Shown here one piece after another: positions 1 to 9,525 of a stretch of DNA of 64,000 nt. The notes under the pieces are model-generated. The model saw only the letters and a program-made list of their open reading frames with translations, had not been told where the DNA came from and made no database searches. Position 1 is the stretch's first letter. Each line of letters begins with the position of its first letter. The translations under genes were made by a program, and so were the position numbers. This stretch comes from Enterococcus plantarum. Lineage in GTDB: Bacteria > Bacillota > Bacilli > Lactobacillales > Enterococcaceae. The stretch lies in the NCBI RefSeq assembly GCF_001730295.1, contig NZ_MIKA01000006.1:31479-95478 (forward strand), read 5' to 3'.

Positions 1-14
1 AGTATGGTAGCACA

Positions 15-283
15 TGATAGATATGTAAACAGTGAAGAGGAATAGTAGAAAGAACCATGTTTTAGAGAGCGTATGGCTGGTGAAAATACGTACAGAAGCT
101 TTCGAACTCGCCTTTGAGTTATTTTACTGAATGAGTTAGATGTAGTTAGATGTAGTTAACTTTATTAAGTATAATCGGCGGCGGCCGTTACAGCGCTGAG
201 GTTTGTATTTATACAAGCGAATTTAGGTGGTACCACGTTGTCAATCACACGTCCTATAGGAATATTTTCCTGTAGGACGTTTT
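15..283 (+). promoter_or_regulatory. Leucine T-box riboswitch upstream of leuS
   Basis: A tRNA-sensing leader. Stem I has the AGTA / GAA loop-E arrangement, and the triplet directly after GAA is CTC (107-109), a leucine codon. The conserved T-box core GGTGGTACCACG lies near 226-237; its variable T fits the A73 discriminator of tRNA-Leu. A strong terminator hairpin (249-280, then a T run) follows. Uncharged tRNA-Leu should stabilise the antiterminator and allow leuS transcription. The promoter is at or beyond the window edge. Confidence 0.93.
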
Positions 284-285
284 TG
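249..285 (+). terminator. T-box terminator of leuS leader
   Basis: The stem ACGTCCTA..AGGAA pairs with TTCCTGTAGGACGT and is followed by TTTTTG. It is the off-state structure of the leucine T-box. Confidence 0.9.
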
Positions 286-463
286 TTGTGAATCACTACG
301 ATTGGCTTCGCCAGAGTAGCTGATGAACAATACCGGACGCGTAAAGAAACAGCCATCAACATATCATTGAATGACTGCCAAGCAATGACTTAAAAATGGC
401 AGAGAATTAATTTAAGAAAACGGAAAAAGTAATAAAAAGCTACTTAAATAGGAGGAAAAAAAC

Positions 464-2977
464 GTGAGTTACGATCACAAGAAAATCGAGAAAAAATGGC
501 AAAAATATTGGGCTAAACATAACAGCTTTACTACTCATGACGACCCAACCAAAGAAAAATTTTATGCTTTGGATATGTTTCCATATCCGTCAGGACAAGG
601 GCTCCATGTTGGTCACCCAGAAGGATATACAGCGACAGATATTTTGTCACGTATGAAAAGAAGTCAAGGATACAGTGTGTTACATCCAATGGGCTGGGAT
701 GCATTTGGCTTGCCAGCAGAACAATATGCATTAGATACTGGAAATGATCCAGCAGAATTTACGAAAAAAAATATTGAAACCTTTAAACGTCAAATCAATT
801 CACTAGGATTTAGTTATGATTGGAATCGTGAAATCAATACGACAGATCCAGATTATTATAAATGGACACAATGGATTTTTACTAAACTATATGAACACGG
901 TTTGGCTTATGAAGCAGAAGTTGCCGTTAACTGGGTACCAGAACTTGGAACTGTGATTTCTAATGAAGAAGTTATCGATGGAAAAAGCGAGCGTGGTGGG
1001 TACGATGTTGTTAGAAAACCGATGCGTCAATGGATGCTAAAAATCACAGCATACGCTGACCGATTATTGGATGATCTAGACTTAGTTGATTGGCCTGAAA
1101 GCATTAAAGATATGCAACGTAATTGGATTGGTCGTTCTGAAGGTGCAAACGTGGATTTCAAAATCAAAGGAAGTGACGACAGCATCACCGTCTTCACGAC
1201 ACGAGCAGATACTTTATTTGGTGCTAGTTACTTAGTTGTTGCACCTGAATTAAAACTAGTTGATGCAATCACAACTCCGGAGCAAAAAGCAGCAGTGATA
1301 GCTTATCAAGAAGAAGTTAGCAAAAAATCTGATTTAGATCGTACCGATTTATCTAAAACAAAAACAGGCGCTTTTACAGGAGCTTATGCAATCAATCCCG
1401 TGAATGGCAAAGAAATACCGATTTGGATCGCCGATTACGTATTAGGTAGTTACGGAACGGGTGCTGTTATGGCGGTACCGGCTCATGATGAAAGAGATTA
1501 CGCGTTTGCTGATAAGTTTGGCATCGAAATGATTCAAGTGATTGAAGGCGGAAATATCAAGGAAGAAGCGTACACTGGTGACGGTCTTCATATCAATTCT
1601 GGCTTCTTAGATGGCCTAACAAAAGATGAAGCGAATGAAAAAATGTACCAATGGCTAGAAGAAAACGGCTGTGGTAAAAAAGAAGTTACTTATCGTTTAC
1701 GTGATTGGTTATTTTCTCGTCAACGCTATTGGGGCGAACCAATTCCAGTGATTCATTGGGAAGATGGGACAACAACGACAGTTCCAGAATCTGAATTACC
1801 TTTGACATTACCGAAAACAGATGATATCAAACCTAGTGGAACTGGCGAATCACCACTTGCAAACATTACTGAGTGGATCAATGTCATTGATCCTGAAACG
1901 GGTAAAAAAGGCAAACGTGAAACGAATACAATGCCACAATGGGCAGGTAGCTCTTGGTATCATTTACGTTATATCGATCCACACAATAAAAATGAACTAG
2001 CGAATTATGAAAAATTAGAGCGTTGGTTACCTGTTGATATTTATATTGGCGGAGCGGAACATGCCGTTCTTCACTTATTATATGCGCGTTTCTGGCATAA
2101 ATTCTTGTATGATATCGGTGTTGTACCAACAAAAGAGCCCTATCAAAAATTGTACAATCAAGGAATGATTTTAGGTCAAAGTTTCCGTGACAGTCGTGGT
2201 GTATTAGTACCTACTAACATGGTTGAAAAAAAAGACGGCGTTTGGGTAAATATTGAAACAAGGGAAGAGCTTGAAGAAGCACCAGCCAAAATGAGTAAAT
2301 CCTTGAAAAACGTTGTAAATCCTGACGATGTTGTCGAAAAATACGGTGCGGATACACTAAGAATGTATGAAATGTTCATGGGACCGCTAGATGCATCGAT
2401 TGCATGGAGCGAAAATGGACTTGAAGGTAGCCGCAAATTTTTAGATCGCGTGTGGCGCTTGATCGTAGATGAAAATGATAAGATGCGTGATCGTATCACG
2501 ACAATGAATGATGGACGTTTGACTAAAGTGTATAATCAGACAGTGAAAAAAGTGACAGAAGATATGGAAAATCTACACTTTAATACGGCAATTTCGCAAT
2601 TGATGGTCTTTGTGAACGAAGCAAATAAAGTCGATGTTTTACCATATGACTATATTGGAGGATTCGTTCAATTACTAGCACCAATCGCACCACACGTCGG
2701 TGAAGAGCTGTGGGCAATCCTTGGAAACGAAGAAAGTTTAACAAATGCGCCTTGGCCAACATTTGATGAAGCTGCATTGATTGAAGACGAAGTCGAAGTT
2801 GTTTTCCAAGTTAATGGAAAAGTTCGTGCGAAACTGAATATTACTAGAGGATTGAGCAAAGAAAAATTAGAAGAAAAAGCTTTAGCAGCAGAAGAGATTC
2901 AAGCCTTTATTGATGGGAAAACAGTACGCAAAGTCATTGTTGTTCCAGATAAATTGGTAAATATTGTAGCGAATTAA
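464..2977 (+). CDS. leuS: Leucyl-tRNA synthetase
   Basis: Class I aminoacyl-tRNA synthetase, 837 aa, which charges tRNA-Leu in the cytoplasm. Visible features are the N-terminal [12 protein letters not shown] motif (HIGH-type, about residues 41-52), the CP1 editing domain (about 220-420, with a [12 protein letters not shown] segment), the KMSKS signature as AKMSKSLKN near residue 609, and a C-terminal anticodon-binding region. The start is GTG at 464, set by AGGAGG about 7 nt upstream. Length is normal for bacterial LeuRS. It is monocistronic behind a leucine T-box, so expression should rise when charged tRNA-Leu falls. Confidence 0.98.
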   Translation: MSYDHKKIEKKWQKYWAKHNSFTTHDDPTKEKFYALDMFPYPSGQGLHVGHPEGYTATDILSRMKRSQGYSVLHPMGWDAFGLPAEQYALDTGNDPAEFTKKNIETFKRQINSLGFSYDWNREINTTDPDYYKWTQWIFTKLYEHGLAYEAEVAVNWVPELGTVISNEEVIDGKSERGGYDVVRKPMRQWMLKITAYADRLLDDLDLVDWPESIKDMQRNWIGRSEGANVDFKIKGSDDSITVFTTRADTLFGASYLVVAPELKLVDAITTPEQKAAVIAYQEEVSKKSDLDRTDLSKTKTGAFTGAYAINPVNGKEIPIWIADYVLGSYGTGAVMAVPAHDERDYAFADKFGIEMIQVIEGGNIKEEAYTGDGLHINSGFLDGLTKDEANEKMYQWLEENGCGKKEVTYRLRDWLFSRQRYWGEPIPVIHWEDGTTTTVPESELPLTLPKTDDIKPSGTGESPLANITEWINVIDPETGKKGKRETNTMPQWAGSSWYHLRYIDPHNKNELANYEKLERWLPVDIYIGGAEHAVLHLLYARFWHKFLYDIGVVPTKEPYQKLYNQGMILGQSFRDSRGVLVPTNMVEKKDGVWVNIETREELEEAPAKMSKSLKNVVNPDDVVEKYGADTLRMYEMFMGPLDASIAWSENGLEGSRKFLDRVWRLIVDENDKMRDRITTMNDGRLTKVYNQTVKKVTEDMENLHFNTAISQLMVFVNEANKVDVLPYDYIGGFVQLLAPIAPHVGEELWAILGNEESLTNAPWPTFDEAALIEDEVEVVFQVNGKVRAKLNITRGLSKEKLEEKALAAEEIQAFIDGKTVRKVIVVPDKLVNIVAN

Positions 2978-2983
2978 ATATAG

Positions 2984-3025
2984 TTGAAACAGAGGTGCTG
3001 CATAAAATCGGTGTCTCTGTTTCGC
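2984..3025 (+). terminator. Hairpin after leuS
   Basis: GAAACAGAG (2986-2994) pairs with CTCTGTTTC (3015-3023) across a 20-nt loop. There is no good T tract, so this is a weak or factor-assisted terminator at best. Confidence 0.4.
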
Positions 3026-3141
3026 TATAAATAGGAATAGGAGAGAAAACTGATCAGTTATATCACGTTTATTTGACCTACAAATAGGGGAACTAGTGGA
3101 ACAATTGAAATAGTATAAACAAAAAAGTAAATAAACACATT

Positions 3142-3170
3142 TTGCACAAATCAAACTATCATGCTACAAT
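3142..3170 (+). promoter_or_regulatory. Promoter of the ABC-F leader transcript
   Basis: TTGCAC (3142-3147), a 17-nt spacer and TACAAT (3165-3170) form a good sigma-A promoter. It lies about 37 nt upstream of the leader ORF and about 380 nt upstream of the ABC-F gene, so the gene has a long leader. Confidence 0.7.
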
Positions 3171-3206
3171 AATCCTAATAAATGACGAAGGTGGTGAATA
3201 AGTACA

Positions 3207-3326
3207 ATGGTCAACATGCCAAAAATAACAACGGGTTTTTCTTATGTAATAGGCTACCTAGCTTTTTGTCATGTTATTATTTTCAATTTTTTATCTCAAG
3301 GGACAAGTGTGTCCAAAAAGGGATAA
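3207..3326 (+). CDS. Putative 39-aa leader peptide of the ABC-F gene
   Basis: Short ORF starting MVNMPKITTG and ending SVSKKG. It has a Shine-Dalgarno-like AAGGTGGTG (about 3188-3196) roughly 10 nt upstream of its ATG and sits between the promoter and a terminator-like hairpin. ABC-F ribosome-protection genes (vga, lsa, msr and optrA types) are often controlled by translated leaders on which antibiotic-stalled ribosomes switch off a terminator. The position fits that role, but the peptide matches no leader I know. It is too short to rest on coding statistics. Confidence 0.5.
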   Translation: MVNMPKITTGFSYVIGYLAFCHVIIFNFLSQGTSVSKKG

Positions 3327-3462
3327 AAAATTAAATAAAACAGACCATTCAGACTTATTTACTTGAAACGAATGAATCATAAAATAACGAAGAAGTAGCA
3401 ATGAGGGGTTCACTTGTCTTAATCAAAAAAGTGTAGCTTCTTTAGCTTTATAGTAAATAATG

Positions 3463-3497
3463 AAGGTTGAACGAAGATAATTGTTCAGCTTTTTTGT
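3463..3497 (+). terminator. Attenuator-like terminator before the ABC-F gene
   Basis: AAGGTTGAAC (3463-3472) pairs imperfectly with GTTCAGCTT (3483-3491), followed by a run of T. It lies after the leader ORF and 55-60 nt before the ABC-F start, where a transcription attenuator would be. Its presence also argues against starting the ABC-F protein at the TTG at 3467. Confidence 0.6.
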
Positions 3498-3550
3498 GTA
3501 CGCTAAAATTTATTAATGTTGATCTGTCTGAATGGCAGAAAGAGGCAAAG

Positions 3551-5152
3551 ATGTTACTCCAATTACAAAAAATAACTAAAAATTATGGAACAGAACCACT
3601 TTTTGAAGAGTTAAATTTACAAATAAATGAAGGTGAAAAAATAGGAATGATCGGAACAAACGGCTCTGGTAAATCGACCATTTTAAAAATTATTACTAGA
3701 ATGGAAAGCATAGATTCAGGAACAATCAGTTGCAAGAAAAATACACGAATTGGCTATTTAGCTCAAATACCGGACATTTGCGAACAGAAGGTCAAAGACT
3801 ATTTATTAGAAACGTTCACATTACTGAATACGATTCAAAATCAATTAATACAATTGGAAGAGCAAATGATGAGTCCAGAATGTGACATAGACAAAATAGT
3901 AACTCGCTACGGTCAAAAACAAGAAGAATTTCAACGAGCTGGCGGTTACGAGATGGAAAACAAACTAGAGATGATCGCCAATGGACTAACAATCAATTAC
4001 TTGTTACCAAAAAGAATGTCGGAATTAAGCGGCGGTGAGCAAACAATTGTTGCATTGGCAAGAATTCTGTTACAGGAAAATGATCTTATACTGTTAGATG
4101 AACCAACTAATCACCTCGATGCCAAAAGAATTACCTGGCTGGAAGGCTATTTGACTCACGAAAAAACGGCTTATTTGATTGTTTCCCATGATCGATTGTT
4201 TTTAGATCATACAGTTGAAAAAATCGTAGAGTTAGAAGATGGTAAATTACAAGAATTCAAAGGCAATTATTCTGCATATAAGCGACAAAAGGAAGAACAG
4301 CTTGAAAAAATTAGAAAAGATTTTGTAGAACAGAAAAAAGAAATGAAAAAATTGAAATTGGCAATTCGTCGCTTTCGACAGTGGGGACACGAAGGAGATA
4401 ATGAAAAATTCTTCAAAAAAGCCAAACAACTTGAAAAACGGTTAGAAAAAATTCAGAAAATCCCAAAACCTAAAGACGAAACCGCGAAAACAAGAAAAAA
4501 ATTCAAGGAAACATATCGATCTGGGAAAGAAGTTCTTCAATTTAAAGAAGTCAGCAAAAGTTATGCTGACCAAAAACTGTTCGATAAAGTCGAATTTTCA
4601 CTATTTTGGAAAGAGCGTGCAGCGATTGTAGGAGAAAATGGCGTAGGAAAAAGCACGCTACTAAAGTTGGCACTTGCAATGGAGGAGCTTGATAGTGGGG
4701 AAATCAAGCAGGGAACGAATCTTCGCATTGGCTATTTGCCTCAAGTAATACATTACGATACGCCTAAACAAACTCTATTACACTCGTTCAGGGAAGCTTG
4801 CGTCTTAGATGAACAAGAAAGTCGTCGTGCATTAGCTAACTACGACTTTTACAATGATGATGTAATGAAACAGGTTCGATTTTTAAGTGGAGGAGAAAAA
4901 GTGCGTTTGGAATTAGCAAAACTGATGTATAACGAGGTTAATTTTTTAGTATTAGATGAGCCAACAAATCATTTAGATATCGAAACGAGAGAAGAAATAG
5001 AAGAAATACTAGAAGCTTTTAAAGGAACGATGCTAGTCGTTTCGCATGATCGTTTCTTTCTACAAAAAATGGTTGATACATTTTTAATTGTTGAAAAACA
5101 GAAAATCACAAAAGAAATTGGATATTACTCAGATTTACTTACTCTTAAATAG
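3551..5152 (+). CDS. ABC-F family ATPase (ribosome-associated, possible antibiotic resistance)
   Basis: A 533-aa soluble protein with two ABC cassettes and no membrane segment. Cassette 1 has GTNGSGKS, LSGGEQ and LLDEPTNHLD; cassette 2 has GENGVGKS, LSGGEK and LDEPTNHLD. Both carry the intact catalytic glutamate, and a lysine/arginine-rich coiled linker (about residues 240-340) joins them. ABC-F proteins act in the ribosomal E site; some resolve stalling and some protect against antibiotics. The start is ATG 3551 with AGAGG about 5 nt upstream; an in-frame TTG at 3467 falls inside the attenuator and is rejected. The translated leader plus terminator favours inducible ribosome protection, but sequence alone does not show which drug, if any. 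Confidence 0.85.
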   Translation: MLLQLQKITKNYGTEPLFEELNLQINEGEKIGMIGTNGSGKSTILKIITRMESIDSGTISCKKNTRIGYLAQIPDICEQKVKDYLLETFTLLNTIQNQLIQLEEQMMSPECDIDKIVTRYGQKQEEFQRAGGYEMENKLEMIANGLTINYLLPKRMSELSGGEQTIVALARILLQENDLILLDEPTNHLDAKRITWLEGYLTHEKTAYLIVSHDRLFLDHTVEKIVELEDGKLQEFKGNYSAYKRQKEEQLEKIRKDFVEQKKEMKKLKLAIRRFRQWGHEGDNEKFFKKAKQLEKRLEKIQKIPKPKDETAKTRKKFKETYRSGKEVLQFKEVSKSYADQKLFDKVEFSLFWKERAAIVGENGVGKSTLLKLALAMEELDSGEIKQGTNLRIGYLPQVIHYDTPKQTLLHSFREACVLDEQESRRALANYDFYNDDVMKQVRFLSGGEKVRLELAKLMYNEVNFLVLDEPTNHLDIETREEIEEILEAFKGTMLVVSHDRFFLQKMVDTFLIVEKQKITKEIGYYSDLLTLK

Positions 5153-5177
5153 ATAAAAACAAATCAAAAATAAAAGG

Positions 5178-5292
5178 TGAGGCTGGGATAGAAGCTTATT
5201 TCTGGAAGGAGTGTTCCTGATCCCACCGTTTATTCGCATTTAGGGTGTGAAACAAAAGTGATTTTTACTTTTGTCCCACACCCGTTTTTCTT
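5178..5292 (+). repeat. Intergenic palindromic repeat, copy 1 (with terminator)
   Basis: Shares with 11650-11830 the order: GAGG..TGGGA.AGAAG, a small hairpin, CCCACCGTTTATTCG, then GGGTGTGAAACAAAAGT...ACTTTTGTCCCACACCC and a T run. The last hairpin (5243-5283, T run 5285-5289) would terminate the ABC-F transcript. The copies differ mainly in the length of the inner hairpin. This is a dispersed noncoding repeat, not a gene. Confidence 0.75.
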
Positions 5293-5501
5293 TTTCAACT
5301 GGTCTTCATAAAGAAAAATCTCGAAATTGAGTCATAAAATAGTGTAGAGTAAAAGAAAAATGGAATAGTTTATAAAAAACTTAACAATTGCGAAAAGCTG
5401 AATAATCAAGCTTGAATAATCAAAAAGAAATAAAAAGTAAAGAATAACTTACTTTAATTAATGAAATAAGTATATTTTTTTAAAAAATTAACGCCATTGA
5501 A

Positions 5502-5530
5502 TTGATATTCACTACGAATTACAATACAAT
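5502..5530 (+). promoter_or_regulatory. Promoter of the WxL-type surface operon
   Basis: TTGATA (5502-5507), a 17-nt spacer and TACAAT (5525-5530). A long AT-rich tract precedes it, and an AGGGAGGA ribosome site (5577-5584) follows before the GTG at 5590. Confidence 0.6.
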
Positions 5531-5589
5531 AATAAAAGAAAGATTTATTTTTTGTTGATTTATATGCAAAATATTAAGGGAGGACTGTC

Positions 5590-8241
5590 GTGAAAAAAAA
5601 TATTCGATTGATATTTATCAGTTTTATCATTTTAATTATTTTTCCAAGTGACTGGTCCTATGCTATAGAAATTCAGCAACCTGTTGCAGAAGAGTCGGTA
5701 ACAAGTGAGTCAACGGAAGAAAGTATGCCATCTGAGTCGTCAGAGATCCCTGTTGATGATTCTTCGTTTAGCCAAGAATCAACGACTGAAGAAGAATCAA
5801 TAGAAAATGGAAAAATAACTAATACAAATGATACGAATAACTTAGTAGATGAAAATAATTCTGAAATAAATAGCAAAAATATGTTAAGAGCAGATGATCC
5901 ACAAGATACAGATGGCTTCTGGTTGGTCGACACAGCAGCTACTTTGACTGAGTATTTAAAAGATAGTCAAAAACTGAAATTTCGACTAACGGATAATATT
6001 GATTTGGGATCTAATGGCTATCAGTTGAAAGATGGCATGATCATCGATGGTGCTAATCACATTATTACATACAACAAAGGCGCTTCGGCTACTCGTGGTT
6101 TTTATGCAAATCAGGAGAACGCAGTAATTGAAATTCGTAATACACAGTTTGGAAACAGCGATGGTTCTGGTGCTGTTGGGTATTATGGCTTTTTATCTGG
6201 AGGTTCAGCCATTAATATGACCTTTATTTTTGATAGTGTTGATTACTATTCAACAAATGGTCAAATGATTTACAACACTAATGGATCGGTCCTTATGCGA
6301 GGACAAAATACGATCGATCAAAGAGGTACGAGTACATATTCCCAAGAATGGGCAGAAATCAACTACGTAGAAATCCAGAATGGACATACATCTATCACAC
6401 ATTCCTCCAATCAAACAAGAGCATTTATCTGGTCAACAAGTACGTATTTAGCAAATCCTCACGCAAACCAATCTCAAATAGTGGTAAGAGAAAATGCACA
6501 GCTTGATATACAGACGAATAGTAACATGACATATGGAACGTTAGCTCCGAGCTATGTTGTTGAAAAGAATGCTGTTTTTAATTTGGATAAAGTAACACTT
6601 GCTACAGATAGTGCAAGGAATCAATTCTTTGCATCTAATCAAACACAACCTGTAACATTTGATTTTCAAGAGCAGTCTCAAGTCGATTTTAAGTTGCCTT
6701 TGCCAATCAACCTTTATACTGCTAAAGGTGGGATGAATATTGGAGAAAATGCTGATGTTTCCCTAGATGTTGCAAGTGGAACCATCTTTACAACTTCGTC
6801 ATCCAGTAATTTTGCACTCAATATGAATAAAGCAAAACAGGTTTCATTTGCGGGAACGAGTATAGGAACTTTGGGGTTAAATGGTGCCAATGGCGTAAAT
6901 AATCTATCTTTTACAAGTAACTATTTACAAAAAATAGAAACTTTTTCAAGTAAAACGGACAGCGCGCCGACACAAGAACTATTTAAGCAAGCTTCAGATT
7001 TAAGTGTTCAAGGAACGAATTTTACGAATATACCAGGTTCGAGTAGCCCATTTAGTGATGGAGAATTACTTGCTTTAAAAAACGCACAAAAATTGGTATT
7101 TAGTGAATTCGTGGATGTTCCAGATCAATTAGAACTATATGCCCTTAAGTCATTGGATACATCCGTTTCACTAATTGGAAGTTCTGTAAATAATGGGAGT
7201 CAAGCAACCGAAGTGAAATTCTTCATTTTCTCTTCTGAAGAAGATGCAAATGATTTAAGGAAAGCAAGGCAAATTGTTACATTAAATTCATTTGAAAATC
7301 AGAAAAATACAGTACTTAAATCTCAGTACGAAATCACTATAGACGGTTTGAACCCAAACACACTTTATTGGGCTCAAATGGTTGTGATCAATCAAGCTGG
7401 TGAGAGTGAATTTTCTGATGCAGAAATATTTGCTACCCAACCACAGTTGAGCAACCTTACAGCTAATGTCACAACCACTACTGCAATCATCAACGGGGTA
7501 TTGGCAAGTGATACAGGAAAATGGACAGACTATTCAAATGGAGAAGCTGCTGCAATACCTGACCAACAGGCAGATTTTGGCAGTAAGTACCGACAAGTTA
7601 CAGTAGAGTACAGTAAAAACAAAGACTTTCCAAAAGCTGAAACAATGTCTCAAGTGGCGGTACTTTCTGGTAATAAAAACCAAAATTTCAGTGCGAAATT
7701 AAAAGGACTTGAAGGAGACGTAACCTATTATGTTCGTGTGAGTGTTGCAGGTGTTTATGGAGAAGAAGTTGTTTTAGCGATGACACCGTTAACAGAATTC
7801 CAAACGATAACAGATATTATCAAAGTAGAAGTGCCAATCGAAATGGCCTTTCAAACCCAAAATAAAGACATTGGAACTTTGCAAGAAGGGCAAGTGTCTT
7901 CAAGTGAGTATCCAGTCGTAAACAAAGGAAACACCCCAACAAAAGTATCGATAACCAATCTAACGAAGGAAAATGCAGCGGCCAATCAGTTGCAACTGTT
8001 AGATAGTTTATCAGGAAATTTAGGTCAGGATGAACTAGCGTTGCAATTGCTTGTTGATAACAATCAGGCAGAGCCACTTTTCTTAACGAACGAATTATCA
8101 CAAAATCCTTTATCGGTCGGTGTTTTAAACGTGAATGAAGAAAAAAACTTGCGTCTTAAAGGTAAGTACTTTAACGCCACAAGACAAGCAATATTTCCAA
8201 CGTACAAAGTGACATTCAAAGTAGAAAAAGATGAAGAGTGA
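5590..8241 (+). CDS. Large secreted surface protein of a WxL-type locus
   Basis: An 883-aa exported protein. It has an N-terminal signal peptide (about 1-26, cleavage near SYA), a Ser/Glu/Thr-rich stretch (about 30-95), a long beta-rich region with repeated short Asn/Gly turns suggestive of a beta-helix (about 105-470), two fibronectin-III-like segments (about 510-600 and 610-745), and a C-terminal beta domain beginning about 765 (VPIEMAFQTQ..IGTLQEGQ). There is no LPXTG motif or membrane anchor, so surface attachment would be noncovalent or through neighbours. GTG start with strong AGGGAGGA. It is first in an apparent operon with 8252, 8846 and 9526. Large multidomain proteins of this layout occur in WxL clusters; ligand and function are unknown. 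Confidence 0.75.
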   Translation: MKKNIRLIFISFIILIIFPSDWSYAIEIQQPVAEESVTSESTEESMPSESSEIPVDDSSFSQESTTEEESIENGKITNTNDTNNLVDENNSEINSKNMLRADDPQDTDGFWLVDTAATLTEYLKDSQKLKFRLTDNIDLGSNGYQLKDGMIIDGANHIITYNKGASATRGFYANQENAVIEIRNTQFGNSDGSGAVGYYGFLSGGSAINMTFIFDSVDYYSTNGQMIYNTNGSVLMRGQNTIDQRGTSTYSQEWAEINYVEIQNGHTSITHSSNQTRAFIWSTSTYLANPHANQSQIVVRENAQLDIQTNSNMTYGTLAPSYVVEKNAVFNLDKVTLATDSARNQFFASNQTQPVTFDFQEQSQVDFKLPLPINLYTAKGGMNIGENADVSLDVASGTIFTTSSSSNFALNMNKAKQVSFAGTSIGTLGLNGANGVNNLSFTSNYLQKIETFSSKTDSAPTQELFKQASDLSVQGTNFTNIPGSSSPFSDGELLALKNAQKLVFSEFVDVPDQLELYALKSLDTSVSLIGSSVNNGSQATEVKFFIFSSEEDANDLRKARQIVTLNSFENQKNTVLKSQYEITIDGLNPNTLYWAQMVVINQAGESEFSDAEIFATQPQLSNLTANVTTTTAIINGVLASDTGKWTDYSNGEAAAIPDQQADFGSKYRQVTVEYSKNKDFPKAETMSQVAVLSGNKNQNFSAKLKGLEGDVTYYVRVSVAGVYGEEVVLAMTPLTEFQTITDIIKVEVPIEMAFQTQNKDIGTLQEGQVSSSEYPVVNKGNTPTKVSITNLTKENAAANQLQLLDSLSGNLGQDELALQLLVDNNQAEPLFLTNELSQNPLSVGVLNVNEEKNLRLKGKYFNATRQAIFPTYKVTFKVEKDEE

Positions 8242-8251
8242 GAGGGATTTT

Positions 8252-8782
8252 ATGGATAACACAAACGAAGAGAAGAAGAAAAAGAAACGATTGCTGATTT
8301 TACTATTGCTATTCTTATTAGCAGCTTCAGCGGCAGGCTTATATTATTATTTTTCAACTAAAACGGAACCTGTACAAGTTGTTTCAGGAGACTACTTACC
8401 AGATGCAAAAGGCGCTAAAAAAATGAGTGATAAAGATCTCAAAGCAGCTGAACAAAAAGCTGTGGATGCAAGTAAATTCAATATGGTCATTAAATCAGAG
8501 GCTGTATTTGAGAACGGCGACAGTGAAGGTAGTCTATACATTCAAAATCCTATCGAAAACGGGTATCCCATCAATGTGGTAATTCATTTAGATAGCAATA
8601 ATGAACAAGTTTATTCCTCTGGTGCAATTCAGCCAGGGTATGAAATAAATGGAGCAAAACTAGAGAAAAAACTTGCTCAGGGAGATTATCCAGCAACAGC
8701 TACGTTTGATATTTATGATTCAAAGACAAACAAGAAACGTGGGCAAGTTCAAGCTGGCATTACAATTCGCATCAACAACTAA
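8252..8782 (+). CDS. Membrane-anchored extracellular protein of the WxL-type locus
   Basis: A 176-aa protein with a charged cytoplasmic start (KKKKKR at about 10-15), one hydrophobic segment (about 16-38) and an extracellular domain of about 140 residues without cysteines. The domain looks like a beta sandwich (SLYIQNPIENGYPINVVI..). The start is taken as ATG 8252, with GAGAGGGA upstream; an in-frame ATG at 8231 overlaps the previous gene and lacks a ribosome site. It takes the place held in typical WxL clusters by the DUF916/DUF3324 membrane protein, which is absent here, so it may be the membrane partner of the complex. I do not recognise a named family. Confidence 0.7.
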   Translation: MDNTNEEKKKKKRLLILLLLFLLAASAAGLYYYFSTKTEPVQVVSGDYLPDAKGAKKMSDKDLKAAEQKAVDASKFNMVIKSEAVFENGDSEGSLYIQNPIENGYPINVVIHLDSNNEQVYSSGAIQPGYEINGAKLEKKLAQGDYPATATFDIYDSKTNKKRGQVQAGITIRINN

Positions 8783-8845
8783 TATCGTTATTTAGCAGAT
8801 TTTCTGTTAAAAATAAATCATTTCACACACAGAAGGAGAAACAGA

Positions 8846-9502
8846 ATGAAGAAAACAAACTTTTTACTTACTACAATGATGCTAGGTCTAAGCGTATCAG
8901 GACTAACACAAATAGCTTTAGCTGATGATATTAATGGGAATAATTCAGCAGAGATCACGATTAATGGATCAATCGGTAAATTAGATAATACAAATCCAGA
9001 TACGAATATCCCAGAAGGCTCTGATGAGTGGATTAATGTTACTGTTGATACAGTGACGGCCTTCCATACTACGACTGCTAGTGCACATAAAAACATTGAG
9101 TCTGCTGATTATAACATCGTAAATAATTCAGGTCGCGGTGTTGCAGTGACATTGAATAAAATGGAAGGAACTCCTAAGTACGTGGACACCTTAGCAATCG
9201 AAGCTAAAGGGAACGATTTAGTTGAGGCTCCAAAAAAGACTAATTTGGTTGCAAACAATGCGTTAGTTGACCTAACAAGTTCAGCAGTTTGGATGCGATT
9301 GGCCAATAAAGATGGACGTTTGAATATCGAAGATGATGCAGCTTCAGCCTATGCGAATTCTGCTAAATTCTTTTATACTGGTACAACAACGGCTAGTTTA
9401 CCAACAAATGTCAATGAAACTGCAGCAAAAGAAGACTATAAACTAACATTGAAATTCACATCGATCCAAAAAGATGGAACAACGATTGGTGTAACACCAT
9501 AA
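8846..9502 (+). CDS. Secreted WxL-like surface protein
   Basis: A 218-aa secreted protein with a signal peptide (about 1-26, ending ALA|DD). The mature part begins with an ITINGSIGK motif, and a beta-rich domain ends in EDYKLTLKFTSI. WxL-domain proteins usually end with a YxATLTWTL-type strand that binds peptidoglycan. Here the analogous strand is present but its tryptophan is lost, and the only nearby candidate is VWMRL (about residue 149). It is best called WxL-like or a related single-domain surface protein. A good GAAGGAG ribosome site precedes ATG 8846. It lies between the membrane-anchored protein and the small sortase-type protein, as in Csc/WxL clusters. Confidence 0.65.
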   Translation: MKKTNFLLTTMMLGLSVSGLTQIALADDINGNNSAEITINGSIGKLDNTNPDTNIPEGSDEWINVTVDTVTAFHTTTASAHKNIESADYNIVNNSGRGVAVTLNKMEGTPKYVDTLAIEAKGNDLVEAPKKTNLVANNALVDLTSSAVWMRLANKDGRLNIEDDAASAYANSAKFFYTGTTTASLPTNVNETAAKEDYKLTLKFTSIQKDGTTIGVTP

Positions 9503-9525
9503 TTAAATAAAGGCCGTGATATAAG

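Noticed and set aside
2882..3154. 90-aa minus-strand ORF after leuS
   Set aside because: It overlaps leuS and the following hairpin, and its composition is unlike a protein.
3467..3550. N-terminal extension of the ABC-F protein from TTG 3467
   Set aside because: It begins inside the terminator-like hairpin and lacks a ribosome site; ATG 3551 has one and starts where ABC-F proteins normally do.
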